From NCBI RefSeq assembly GCF_964340395.1, contig NC_135557.1, forward strand, positions 17,514,730 through 17,544,729: 30,000 nucleotides of DNA, read 5' to 3'. The position numbers and the translations under genes were made by a program. Numbering within the stretch: the stretch's first letter is position 1; each line of letters opens with the position of its first letter. Origin of the DNA: Glandiceps talaboti (Eukaryota > Hemichordata > Enteropneusta > Spengelidae). Under the pieces are notes generated by a model. The model had not been told where the DNA came from and ran no database searches. It was given only the letters and a program-made list of their open reading frames with translations. Shown in pieces: positions 1 to 12,656 of this stretch.

Positions 1-1284
1 TGTAGTAATTTACATTCGCGGTCTGTACATTGAACGTATATAATCAACTACTGCACAGAAATGGTTTGATTCTATCAAATTTAAGCAAACACAGTTTGTT
101 TTGAAGGCAAGGTTTTATTCATATATTCTCCTTTAATTTGAATGACACCAAATAATCATTTTATTGGTAATAAAGACATTTTTGTAAAAATGAACATGTA
201 CTCGGTTAAAAACGAAAGTTTTCAACCGTTTTGTTTGGGTCAAATAAAAAACATAGTAGTATGTTTCCGATAACACGACCGACCCTAGATTAAAGCCCCG
301 ACCCTAAACAATTTTCTTGCATACAAAAAGTGAAAATGGTAACAATTTATTTCTATTTTCTTGTACATCTTCGTGCCTTTGCCTAATGTGTCGTCACTTT
401 TTGAAAATATCTTATTCTAGAGCAAATCCGAGACTTTTAAAACTATAACAGTCTGCATAACATATTCGTCTGTTTAACTTATAATTGTCTTCATTTACTT
501 CTTTTACCCCTTATCAAACTCTCACGAAAGTATTTTGACCTACGAGTATCTTATCTTGGGTCGAAGTATTTTTTTAAAATTTATAGTAAAATCGTCCTAA
601 GTACCCTATTTTCTGAAGTCATGTTATCGGAAACAACATGTTTTTGAGTTTGACTAATATGTATACAATTTTGCATAGTGAGATTCATGGACGACATATG
701 ACGTATTTATATCTGATAGAGTACGGCATCCTGAAATAAAACAGAAAAAAACTACAAATTAATACTGAAAATAAATCATTTCGTAAGAGACACCGATGTT
801 ATTTTGTATCAATATATGTCTGTTTTGATAGTGTGATAGGGAGACAACTTTTTGGCACCCTTAAGACAGTTTTAATTATCTACTACTGATAAAACGACAT
901 TTTGATTAGCAGCATTTCTAGACAACTGATGCAAGGTTTGTATTTTCATGATTAGACAAGCAGATCTCTAGATTTGCATAATCTATATACTAGTATAAAT
1001 AAACAGACATTATTTATACTGGCAAATAATATAGTTTTGATTACCGAGACACTTGCTGGGGAGTGGGGGTGGGGGTTGGTCTCAAGACGACACTAATTTT
1101 GGATTTCACGTTCATTTTTTTATGTTTCAACGTAAGATGATATCAAATGTTCAGATACCGTGAACGTCTTCTGACTTTGGCGTCACTTGACGTACTTGTA
1201 TGCTTGTTGTATATGGAAATAATATATACGTTATACAGATGTAGGATAGAAGCAGCTAGTGACATGGTTAATCAGCTTAATTAC
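1..1284. other. Non-coding, 3' flank of copy A
   Basis: AT-rich DNA with no supportable gene. From about 495 onward it belongs to the duplicated unit. A G-rich tract at about 1058-1078 (runs of G5 in a gtggg context) is matched by a longer one at 10423-10452 in copy B. A final oxidase exon of only a few codons may lie near 1150-1180, but no clear acceptor with a pyrimidine tract is visible. Confidence 0.5.
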
Positions 1285-4200
1285 CTGCAAAAGCCATCGT
1301 CCGATGCAGTTCACCTCTCAGTATTTCTAGAATATGTCTAACTCCTTCTTCACCCTACAGGGATAAAGGCTCGTTTTTATTCCAAGTAGTACTTTGTTGA
1401 TTAATTCAAAACTGGAAATCATCTTAATAGTTTGACCTTACTTGTATTGAAACATTTCGGAATGCTATAAAAGATTTTATTATTGAATATTATTGTTATT
1501 AATGAAATCAGTTATTGCTTGACCAATTGCAAGTAAATCCATCTTCTGACTGTGTCTTAGCCCTCCAAAATAATCTACACCACTGTTACTCGCTAATACC
1601 TTGCAGCCACTGTTGCACTAATTGACACATGTAGGTGGCATTACTTTGGATTTCTCAATTTCATTTTTCTTTTTCGTAGATTTACGTAAGACACTATTTT
1701 CTTTTTCTTTTATAAGAGTACTTTTAATTTTTGAAACCATACTCACAGAGTGGGCAAGTCCATAGAGAATTGGTCTTCCAACAAAGACGGCTCTAGCCCC
1801 CAAAGCCAACGCCTTGAATACATCATTTCCGGTGCGTATACCCCCATCTAAATACACTTCACACTTGTCACCAACTGCACGTACTATTTCAGGCAATACT
1901 TCTATCTATATATATAGATAACCTGGTGAGTTCACAAGGCTCAGCAACCCGACATGCCATGTGCATTTAAAAGATGAAATGACTTATTTCTGCCTTTTGT
2001 TCATATGTATTGATTACTCCTATCAACTTACAGAATGATTTTTGGTTACAAATAAATTATTCAACCTTGCTATCTTGTAAAGAAGCTATACTGCACTCTA
2101 TATGAGTTCCGCATTTTTTGGTATTTCCAGCAAGGGTTTATGGGAAGACGTCTGTTGATTACATGTTATTTTAATGAAGCCATTTATGTTTAACTTTTGT
2201 ATGTTTTATCACGATTATGTATTGTATTGTATTGTATTGTATTGTATTGTATTGTATTGTATTGTATTGTATTGTATTGTATTGTACTGTACTGTATAGT
2301 ATTGTGCTGTATTGCATTGCATTGCATTGTTATTGTGTTGTACTGTTTTATAACTATGTGTGTATGTATGTATGTGTGTGTGTGTGTGTGTGCGTGCGTG
2401 CGTGCGTATGTATGTATGTATGTATGTATGTATGTATGTATGTATGTATGTTTTGTCTTTGTTGTTTTTTGATGTTAAACAACGCCAAGAGACATTCCTT
2501 CTCGACTTTACAGTCATTTTGGTCAATAAAGTATTCTAATCTAATCTAATCTAATCTAATCTAACCTAATGTAATCTAGTCTAATCTAATATCTTTCTCT
2601 TGAGATGTACAATTGGGGATTTCCTTTCAAGACTGTGCATCTGTAAAGAATTATATGTATAATGGACTCACCGTAGCTGGCGCACTATCGAGTACTCGTC
2701 CTCCATGATTTGACACAATGATGGCACTTGCACCATGTTGAACGGACAGCACAGCGTCCTCTGCAGTAAGGACACCCTTTAATATGATTGGAAGGCTGGT
2801 TTGAGAGCACACCCAGTCTATGTATTCCCACGTTGCTCCAGGATCTCTTAGGTCAAAATGAGCATCTTTCCCATAACGGATGTTTTCTATACCATAACCC
2901 TACAAAAATATAGGTCCAGGAGAGGAAAAAATGTTTATTGCCAATAGGAAATAAAAGATTTACAAACCCGCCATTTTGTATATGCTGAATGATGTATTGT
3001 GGGAAATGTAATAATAAACACGATTGCATCACTCATGTAAACAGTCTTTCGATAAAATTTGCATAAACCACAAATAACTCAATCTTTGTTATTCTGACGA
3101 CAGGCCCCATATGGCTTACCCCTTACTAGGTACTCTGATAAACAACACAGTATCCCCTTGTCAGCCATATTTGGTTTGTGCAGACGGGATTGCAAGTTTC
3201 CTATATCATAAGCCCTTTGGGTGATAGATGTCTTTTGTGCCCTCATAGCCAGAGGTCTACTAATACACTCATATATGATAGCCAGGCAATAGATACAATA
3301 TTAGCAGTTAATACCTTTTGATATTTGTCAGTGTTTCCTAGTTTCATAGAGCCAGAGGCATATCCAGAGTCAAATTTCTTATGAAATCCACCCTTTTCGG
3401 CTCTTAATAAGTTTCCAAGCAACGGGTTATCGATCGTTATGACTATTCCCATGTAGTTAGACTTCTCAATTCGTTTGATGAAATCCTGGGTGACGTCACG
3501 ATTTTTGAATAGATATACGTTGACCCATCTCAGACTGTTTGGTACTGCTTTGTTTATTTCCTCCAATGATGAATTTGAGTATTGACTTAGGACCATGCAT
3601 GTATTCAGGGATTTGGCAGCTGGAATATAGATAATAACATTAATATAATATAATTGAATTATGAGGACTTGTTTTATATAAACATATTGGTACCAGAAAT
3701 AATCACAAAGCTTAAATTGAGAACATATTCGAGTCACTTTAAACAAGACATATGGGAAAGAAAATGATATATTAGAGGGAACGTCCAGTACTAATCGTGT
3801 CCATAATGTATCAATTGATATTGGGGCATATAACACTTAAAATTAAAAATGGCAGATATCGAGGTCTGAAAGTCTAAGACAGACAGCAAATGTGACTTGC
3901 TCATAATTCAGCTGAAGATTGAGTACACTTTTTGGTTTATTGTAGTCTATACAAGGATCTCAAAAATATTAATAGACAAAACACGAAGTGTAAGATAAAA
4001 TACAGTATTTAAAGACAAAATTTCCCATTGATAACGCAAACTTTCTACGCGAGGCTTTCAATCACAGGAAATACAATGTCTACAGTTGAAACATATGGCA
4101 ACTAATGATTTATTTATTTATTTATTTATTTATTTATTTTTTGACATTTTGACAATTAATGTTATTTCTATAATGTATCTGAATATCCACCGAGAACTAT

Positions 4201-5260
4201 ACAAGCTGTAAAACAGCTGTACTGTCTAAACAAATTTCGTATGAATACATTGATATCAAAGAAATATAGCCAAAGAATTAAAAAAAAGGTTACTGTGCCC
4301 TTTTCAATAACAAAATCATAGAAATTAAAAAAAGAAAAGAAAAATTGTTTTATTTCTCCACCTTTTGATGACTCAAAAAGAGACAATGCTTGGTGCTTGG
4401 TGCAAATAAGCAAGAGTACTGTTAATTAACTTCGCATTGTCCACTTGAGTAAAGTAGTGAGAACACACAAACACTGCCTTACCTTTTGCTGTATCTACTT
4501 CTGCTCCAGAGTGTGCAAAAGAATGCATCGCTGTTGGCGCGATGGCTATTGGGAAATCGATTTTCTGACCCAGCAATGCCGTTGACAAGTCACGTGATGA
4601 TACATCTCGTAACATACGAGGTCTTATTCGAAGCCTATGAAAAGTAATTTTAGTACAAATTTAAAATTCCACTATCACAAAACAACTCTTTATTAAAAAC
4701 ACTTTCCAATGAAGTTACAGTGGTCCTTTTTACCTTCATATTTTAAAATAAAAAAAAGGAGAAAAGATGATTAATATATCAAGTGATGATACTTGACACT
4801 GTATATTATTAAATGTAAATTCTTTTTGGCAAAACGATGAACAGCTGCTACGCACAGTTACCTAAATCTAGATGCCGTTGGTGTTTTGGATGACATGACG
4901 TCACCAGCATGGACATTTACCAGTATCAAGTGCATCATTTACGGCAAAGGTTGTTCACAATGAGGCTCAACATGGCAGAAGTCCCAAGTGTTAACATTTC
5001 ATAGTCGCATAGTTTTAATACGTTTATTGTAATTCTAATATTCACATACATATCGATTAAATACGCAAGAAAGTTATCTTAAGAAGACTTCTCATTCATA
5101 TACCCACTTTAAACACAACCTACCTTTTGAACGCTTCGTTGTTTTGTTTCAGCGTTATTTCTTCATCACTACCGGCTGTAAAATAAGACCAACATGCTGG
5201 ATGCACATTCCCCTTAAAGGTACGTTCATAGTCGGCTACACAAAGCATTCGATCAGCCAT
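1285..5260 (-). CDS. FMN-dependent alpha-hydroxyacid oxidase (HAO/glycolate oxidase-like), copy A, multi-exon
   Basis: Members of this family oxidise 2-hydroxyacids to 2-oxoacids with FMN and release hydrogen peroxide, usually in peroxisomes. Exons read on the minus strand with GT-AG borders: 5260-5124 (ATG, MADRML start; splice acceptor 17 bases upstream at 5277/5278, so a 5' UTR intron is likely), 4634-4483, 3619-3315, 2899-2672, 1905-1747 and 1354-1285. Phases agree at every junction and give about 350 codons, against roughly 370 for the family. Family signatures are [28 protein letters not shown] (catalytic His and the following Arg), [12 protein letters not shown] and [11 protein letters not shown] (FMN phosphate loop). 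Oddities: the usual Gln before VYLFK is Asn, and the substrate-binding Arg after LGN is Leu (codon 3408-3410). A lysine that binds FMN (KGVL) is kept. The last exon, a few C-terminal residues, is uncertain; a short DVHGI-stop segment near 1160 is only a candidate. Confidence 0.88.
2217..2450. repeat. Compound microsatellite (ATTGT)n then (TATG)n/(TG)n in copy A intron
   Basis: A pentanucleotide tattg/attgt array (about 2217-2334) passes into tatg and tg repeats (about 2357-2450). It lies in the intron between exons 4 and 5. The homologous place in copy B (11608-11930) carries a different and longer mix. Confidence 0.95.
2534..2590. repeat. (TAATC)n tail after an AATAAAG signal, copy A
   Basis: About ten pentanucleotide units ctaat follow ggtcaataaagtattc. 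The same arrangement is at 11990-12072 in copy B. A polyadenylation-like hexamer next to a short-unit tail resembles the 3' end of a non-LTR retroposon or SINE, but no body with pol III boxes was recognised. Confidence 0.8.
4108..4139. repeat. (TTTA)n microsatellite
   Basis: About eight tandem ttta units in the intron between oxidase exons 2 and 3. Confidence 0.95.
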
Positions 5261-5458
5261 CCGTCTTGTTTCAAATCCTGTAACCATAAATAAGACCATA
5301 AAGTAAATCACAAACTCAAAACATGTGAAAATTACATTGTGTTATAATTTTAAAGTAGATATAGGTGTAGTGGAAGATAAACAACATACGATACTATGAT
5401 TGGAGTAAAACTTGAACGTAGATCTTATTTCCTGATAGCTCTGAGTTTGACCTTATGG

Positions 5459-5460
5459 TC

Positions 5461-5515
<55 letters not shown>
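5459..5515. repeat. (TCTG)n microsatellite
   Basis: About thirteen tandem tctg units ending in a short (tc)n run, just upstream of the oxidase copy A first coding exon. Confidence 0.95.
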
Positions 5516-5521
<6 letters not shown>

Positions 5522-6040
5522 TTCTCTCATTTAGAATTACTGTGATTGGGTTCTGACATGACACTGTTTATACATGTCGCCAAACACCTGGTTAGAGAAA
5601 TGAATATCTTTTATTGCAGTGGCACACATGGGTGTCAAGACAATAGGTACACTAATATCGTAAGTTTGGAGATGTCATTCAAGTTAAAGTTTAGTGTCCT
5701 TGGATTCACTTCCATGACGCTCATAATTATGCATGACATTTTATTATATTAGGAAGCTTGTCTCATATGCATGAATTATTGTGATTTAATTACCTTAACG
5801 ACCATAGCGTGGCAGATTCAGGAGTTGGATTTGGACAGCGGAACTGTGAGTATCTGTGGATGCCTGGCCCTGGCTTTGGGGTGAGGCCGTGAGGCCGAAC
5901 ACAGGGCTTTGATGAATAAAGTCTATGTTCCAGTTACATCACAGACATCGTCTCATATACAGTTTTAACGTTCCCAACAATACTGAATGATCACAAAGAT
6001 TTGATACTTTGGTCGTTACAATAAGTGATACATAGTAGAC

Positions 6041-6302
<262 letters not shown>

Positions 6303-7503
6303 TTCGTAGTACTGGAACTCTTTCTTGGTTGTAAGTCGGAGTTTCACGCATTATTACTCAAATAAAAGCTGACATTCAAATCCTCAACATAAACAACATG
6401 GAATGTACCCTTCTACATCTTTTGGTAAAATAACATTTATTGCTGGGAATAAGTAGTCACATGCCAACTTGATGACTAAGTCTATCTCATTTTGACACCA
6501 TTGCAAAGTGGGAAATTAATGAGCACTCATGAAATGCCTTTCACAACGATTCATTTACTTTTTAACATGATATTTCTACAGAACATAGAGGGAGAACTGA
6601 ATACAGAACAAATAACAAAAACGTTCTAAAGTAGCTGCCATATTGACTTTTTCCATTGCTCTAGAAAGTATCTCAATTGGTCAAAAGTGGGGGTGAAACA
6701 TTCTGAAGGTTTCTAAAGGTGTTTTACTGAGTGATGTTTCTTTTCTATCTAATATTTGCAGGCGGTCCAATTTATGTAACTTGTATGCTAATATTGATTT
6801 TGTGTAGACCTAAACTTGGACTCTATATCCTGTGTAGAATGTACCTGTCCAGGATTCAATACTACATGTGTAGATACGTATTAAAACCAGATGCCAGATC
6901 TGAAAAGGAATATTTTTAATGTGTGTGTATGTACACTTGAAAACAAGCGACTTCTGTCGTTTAGATTTCAAAATCAGTTCAAGAGATTTCGAAAAGGACC
7001 GTAAACAAGCGGAGTTGCTAAACTACAAACTCCACGATCACATCTGTTGTAAGTATTCATTGCAGATTGTTTTGTTGTATTGTCATGTGTGTTGGCGATT
7101 TTTCGCCCAAAACTCAACATATAATGTATACACTGTAAGTTTATTTTTAGGACCAGACAGACTATTACGTTGCATTATATAAGCTTACACTCAAATGTTA
7201 AGTTACAACATGACAAACGTTCACAGGCACAGACAAACCGATAAAAGAGTCGCGTGAACCACAGACAAGTACATGTATGTGCATGAACCTACAACAGAGG
7301 GGCGCGCCCAGTGTTGTTTTTGTACCAATACTTGTCAGTTTGATAGTAATAAGAAGTAGACTTTTTTTCGTTCTGATCACAGGCGTTTCTATATAACTCC
7401 TGCAATGGTAGTATATGTACAAATATACAGCGTCAAAATGATTTAATGTGTATGTGTACATATAATGGGAATATTGATTAACGTTCAGTATATGCAGTTG
7501 TCA

Positions 7504-7600
7504 TGGGGAGGGTCATGTTTTACAAAATGGGACAAAGGGGAGGGTCACTTTTTACGAATGGAGAATGGGGGGGGGGAGGGGGGAGGGTCATGTTTTTCTT
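7504..7600. repeat. G-rich short tandem motif (ggggagggtca)x3
   Basis: Three copies of a ggggagggtca-ttttt motif at about 7505, 7537 and 7578 with T-rich spacers, and a run of ten G followed by G-rich sequence (7567-7587). G-quadruplex formation is plausible on the plus strand. Confidence 0.7.
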
Positions 7601-9190
7601 AACAGACCATGTGTGATTTCCTCCGCCCCCTGTAAATACTGAAGGCTCCCTAAACCAACCAGAGTATTCATAGTAACTGAAATAATTCATGGTTGGCGTA
7701 CATTTTTGAAAGAATAGCAATCAGCAACATCAAACAATACAGGAAATCAAATAAACCTGAAGCATCATACATAATATGCAAATGATATGCAAATAAAAAA
7801 GCCAGAATTTATAATATTGAGATTAAAATGCAAAATTATACAACAGTCTACAGGTTTATAGTCTACAGGATGCCCATAAGTACATTTATATACAGATATA
7901 AAGGAACCGTACAGTTCACACATTTTATTTTGCCATCAATATACAGAAAAACCATGATTTTACATCATTTATGAAATTGCTGCAAAAATTACCCTTAATA
8001 TTGAAATAAAAATTGCCAACATATATTTTTTAATTGCTCAGATGATGGGGAACACAATGAGATATGTTGGTAAAAATTAACATGAATTTCACACGAAACC
8101 CAAAAATCTACCATATGCCCCCGCACTATGTGTCACAGTCTTCTGTGAACGCCCTTTTTTTAGTGCTGTAACTATTAATTTAGTAGAATGTCTAATTTAT
8201 GACTCTGAGATATGGGAACATTCCAATATTTTAACCGCGAAATAATATATGTGCATCGCTCTCCCCTTGTTTAGGAGAAATAACTATTATATCAACTCTG
8301 CAAATAGAATGTTTAACTGAATGTGCTACATTCTTAACTATAGTATTGGTAGCTTAAATTCAATGAAATCATAGTATTCTAAATCATTGACTGACGACAA
8401 AACGAAATCACACTATGGATCCCAGGGTATGGATTCCACTGCAACCCACACATATGTATAAGGTCTTTCGACCATGGCATATTGAGAACACCGTGTCATT
8501 GACAAGGTCAATGACATGATATTTGTGTGCGACAGACCACGTCAGCAACCATACCATTTGCTGTCTCGTTCAATTCATTACAATATTTGTGTATGCGACG
8601 CGATGATTATCAAGGCTTACTACACATGTCTGCACATTGATGTTTGTAGGGGTAAAATCAGCCTTGGTGCCATTTTAACATACTATGAAATGGTAATTGA
8701 CATTGAAACTAAATTTAGCTCACAATATGCGTATTTGTTGCGTTCATAAATTATATACTAGCCACTGATAACACTAAGACATATTTAATGACACATGTAT
8801 TGCATTGTGAATGCATCAACGTGGCAGTGACAATTGGAATCAGTACCGTCCATAGTAAGATATACGGTTTAGAGGCACACTTCGGATTAGGATTAACATA
8901 TAGGTGTAAAACACAGTTGTCTGACAGAGTTATCTATAGTTACATGTCAGTCATTATTTAAACATGGCAATATTAATACACAATGATGAATTAATCTAGC
9001 CTTTACACTGCTTCTATAGCATCATATCCAAAGCATTGATCGATCACATTCAACTTTACCTTGAGCAAGCCATGAGACTTGAGGAACTTACCGTATAAGG
9101 CAAATGATAACTGTCGTTCAATTACTATATAACTGCAGACCAATTTAGCGTCATTTGCATGGGATACGCATGCGTATTGCCATTCAAGGG

Positions 9191-9295
9191 CACTCAATTT
9201 GTGTGTATAAACTTCAATTTGTGTGCGTAATATTTCACTTTGTGATTGTGTAAAATTTCAATTTGTATTTAGAAAACTTTAATTCTGTGGGTAAA
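9191..9295. repeat. Degenerate tandem repeat, unit about 21-23 bp
   Basis: Four to five units of the form caatttgtgtg-gtaaa-ctt can be aligned end to end, each diverged from the next. This is an old minisatellite. Confidence 0.55.
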
Positions 9296-9426
9296 CATCC
9301 TCAGACATTCACGTGTATACCCTTCAAAACATACAATTAAATGTTGACACCTGATTTATTTTGGATTTTTATTTTTGTTAGTAAATGTAATAAATTTTAT
9401 AATTCATAATCTCCAAATTTTGCATG

Positions 9427-9560
9427 CACATACATACATACATACATACATACATACATACATACATACACACACATACATACATACATACATACATACA
9501 TACATACATACATACATACATACATACATACATGCATGCATGCATGCATGCATGCATACA
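9427..9560. repeat. (CATA)n/(CATG)n microsatellite
   Basis: More than twenty tandem cata units with one cacaca interruption, then about six catg units. Confidence 0.97.
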
Positions 9561-9779
9561 TTGGGTTCCATTTGGTGCGTGCGAATATTAGAACTTTCCC
9601 ACGTATATAACCGTTGATATATCACGCGCGGTTTTCTTCCATTATTTTCAGAAATGTTCAGGTTTTAACCTAACATTTTTGTATCTCGCCGATTGTTCCT
9701 TTGAAAAAGAATATTTATTCGAAACGTCGGATTTAACAGCTATTTATACAGACTGATTTATAAGTTCCATATGCATTTC

Positions 9780-9782
<3 letters not shown>

Positions 9783-9811
<29 letters not shown>

Positions 9812-9844
9812 CATACATACATACATACATACATACATACATAC
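9783..9844. repeat. (CATA)n microsatellite
   Basis: About fifteen tandem cata units directly left of the duplicated unit of oxidase copy B. Confidence 0.97.
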
Positions 9845-11607
9845 AATTTAATATCAATTTACTTCTATTTTCTCCTTTTAAACTTCATCAAATTCTCACG
9901 AGAGTATAACGATCTACGAGTATCTTATCTTGGGTCGAAGTAATTTAAAAGTAAAGTCAACCTTCATACCGTATTTTCTGAAGTCTTGTTACCGGAATCA
10001 AACAGTTTATTTTGAGTTTGACTAATGTGTTTACAATTTTGCATAGTGGGATTCATGAACGACATATGACGTATTTATATCTGATAGAGTACGGCATCCT
10101 GAAATAAAACAGTAAAAAACCAACAAAATTAATAAAATAAATCATTTCGTAAGAGAAACCGATGTTATTTTGTATCAATGTACGTCTGTTCTGATAGTGT
10201 GATAGGGAGACAACTTTTCGGCACCTTTAAGACAGTTTTAATTATCTACTACTGATAAAACGACATTTTGATTAGCAGCATTTTTAGACAACTGATGCAG
10301 GGTTTGTATTTTCATGATTAGAACAATCAGATCTCTAGATTTGCATAATCAATATACTGGTATAAATAAACTGACATTATTTATACTGGCAAATAATATA
10401 GTCTTGATTACCCAGACACTTGCTGGGGGTGGGTGGGGGTGGGGGGGGAGGTGGTCTCAACATATATCATAAATAATTAGGTACAAATAAACCCATACCT
10501 TTCTTTAGTCTGACGACACTAAGTTTGGATTTCACGTTCATTTCTTTTATGTTTCAAAGTAAGATGACATCAAATATTCAGATACAGTGAACGTCTTCTG
10601 ACTTTGACGTCACTTGACGTACTTGTATGCTTGTTGTATATGGAAATATTATATACGTTATACAGATGTAGGATATAAACAGCTAGTGACATCAGTTAAT
10701 CAGTTAATCAGCTTACCTGCAAAAGCCATCGTCTGATGTAGTTCACTTCTCAGTATTTCTAGAATATGTCTAACTCCTTCTTCACCCTACAGGGATAACG
10801 GCTCGTTTTTATTCCAAGTAGTACTTTGTTGATTAAACTCGAAATCAGCTTAATATTTTGACTAGTTTGCATAAATGTACTTGTATACTATAAAATATAC
10901 TGCCTGATCAATTGCAAGTAAACACATCTTCTGTCGGTATCTTACGTCTCGTGATATAATCTACACCACTGTCACTAGCTAATACTTTGCAGCCACTATG
11001 TGACACATGTAGATGGCATTACTTTTAACTTCTCAACATTTGTTTTCATTTTCGTGGACTTATTTAAGACATTATCCACTTTTTCTTTTATAAGAGTACT
11101 TTTAATTTTTGAAACCATACTCACAGAGTGGGCAAGTCCATAGAGAATTGGTCTTCCAACAAAGACGGCTCTAGCACCCAAAGCCAACGCCTTGAATACA
11201 TCATTTCCGGTGCGTATCCCCCCATCTAAATACACTTCACACATGTCACCAACTGCACGTACTATTTCAGGCAATACTTCTATCTATATATATATAGATA
11301 AGTTAAATACTGTTATTAATACATAGCTTAATCTGGCGAGTTCAGCAATCCAAGAGGCCATAGACATTTGAAGATTAAATGACTTATTTCTGCCTTTTGT
11401 ACATACGTAATGAGTACTCCTATCAACTTACAGAATGATTTATGGTGACAAATAACTTATTCAACCTTGCTATCTTGTAAAGAAGCTATACTGCACTCCA
11501 CGTGGTTTCCGCCTTTTTTTATTTCCAGCAAGGGTTTATGGGAAAACGTCTGTTGGTGGCATGTTATTTCATGAAGCCTTTTACGTTTTGTCTGTTTTAT
11601 CACGATT

Positions 11608-11930
11608 ATGTATTGTATTATATTATATTATTTTATATTATATTATATTATTTTATATTATATTATATTATATTGTATTGTATTGCATTGAATTGTATTG
11701 TGTTGTGTTGTATTGCATGTATGTATGTATGTATGTATGTATTTATGTATGTATGTATGTATGTATGTATGTATGTATGTATGTATGTATGTATGTATGT
11801 ATGTACGTATGTATGTATGTATGTATGTACGTATTTATTTATTTATTTATGTATGTATGTATGTATGTATGTATGTATGTATGTATGTATGTATGTATGT
11901 ATGTATGTATGTATGTATTTATTTAATGTA
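11608..11930. repeat. (TATTA)n then (TATG)n microsatellite in copy B intron
   Basis: A tatta array (about 11613-11700) followed by about fifty tatg units with two short tttat patches. It is homologous in position to 2217-2450 in copy A but expanded. Confidence 0.95.
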
Positions 11931-12013
11931 TGTGTGTTTTGTTTTGTCTTGTTTTGCTTTTATTCCTTCTTGACTTTACAATCGTTTTGGTCAATAAAGT
12001 ATTCTCATATACT

Positions 12014-12072
12014 CAAATCTAATCTAATCTACTCAAATCTAATCTAATCTAACCTAATCTAATCTAATCTAA
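12014..12072. repeat. (TAATC)n tail after an AATAAAG signal, copy B
   Basis: Counterpart of 2534-2590: ctaat units interrupted twice by actcaaat, following tcaataaagtattct. Confidence 0.8.
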
Positions 12073-12336
12073 TATCTTTCTCGTGAGATAGACAATTGGG
12101 TTTTCCTTTCAAGACTGTGCATCTGCAAACAAATATCTTTTTTTTGTATAATGAGATAAAAATATCTTTGCATTGTGCATTTGGAAGTATTATTTCGACC
12201 ATTGGATGTGATGCCCAATGAGAAATCACATTGTTGAATTGCATAGTCAGAATATTTATGAAATCATGGTTTGCAGAATCGCCATTCAAAGAGGGAATAT
12301 ATAGTCTATTTTTATTTTAAATACTGTTATGCCAAG

Positions 12337-12656
12337 AAAAAAAAGAATGGTTTCTGGTCAAGACAGTTTGTCTAAAATGGTGTGTTTTTTATTTTTTAAA
12401 TATTTGTTTTTTTAATCATCAACAAACCTGTCACTGAATCTACTATTTATGACAGTTACTGTTCTTTTTTTAGTACTTTAGAGCGGGTGTGTATGTCGGG
12501 CAGATGGCATTTGCTTGTTCATAATGGCTCCGCAGTTGTCTTCACTGAAGTAGGGAGGGTTATTTTTGTATGTCCTCCTACATCTGCAGACTGCATGGGC
12601 TGGACAAACAACAAACACCTTAAGAAATGCGCGCGCTGACCAGAAACTATTTTTTG
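12337..12656. mobile_element. Possible MITE-like insertion with terminal inverted repeats
   Basis: The left arm at about 12337-12360 (A-rich, then aatggtttctggtca) and right arm at about 12637-12656 (tgaccagaaactattttt) are inverted repeats with about 12 perfect bases plus a further matching T/A run. They bound about 320 bp inside the block that copy B has and copy A lacks. There is no transposase. Clear target-site duplications were not found, so the exact ends are uncertain. Confidence 0.4.

Larger units (their letters stand above)
495..3205. repeat. Segmental duplication, copy A unit
   Basis: This stretch aligns along its length to about 9860-13415 in the same orientation, including exons 4-6, their introns, the 3' flank (tacgagtatcttatcttggg at about 542) and the intron next to exon 4 (tctgacgacaggcccc near 3092). 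The edges were placed by eye and are good to a few tens of bases. The two units differ by substitutions, microsatellite length and a block of about 0.7 kb present only in copy B. Confidence 0.8.

Noticed and set aside
1147-1341. Plus-strand 64-codon ORF
   Set aside because: It overlaps oxidase exon 6 on the opposite strand and starts in the flanking intron; no signature.
2197-2549. Open frames on both strands across the pentanucleotide/TATG array
   Set aside because: They are translations of microsatellites (CIVLY, YVCMY, HTYIHT) with no family signature; the same applies to frames at 5939-6365, 9375-9625 and 11502-12047.
6731-7182. Two adjacent short ORFs, the first with a hydrophobic stretch
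   Set aside because: No family resemblance, composition like the surrounding AT-rich DNA, and no splice or homology support.
9427-9844. CRISPR-like array
   Set aside because: Regular spacing comes from tetranucleotide microsatellites; no repeat-spacer pattern and the genome is eukaryotic.
12059-12289. Minus-strand 76-codon ORF in the copy B intron
   Set aside because: It falls in repeat tail and B-specific insertion, with no counterpart in copy A and no domain.
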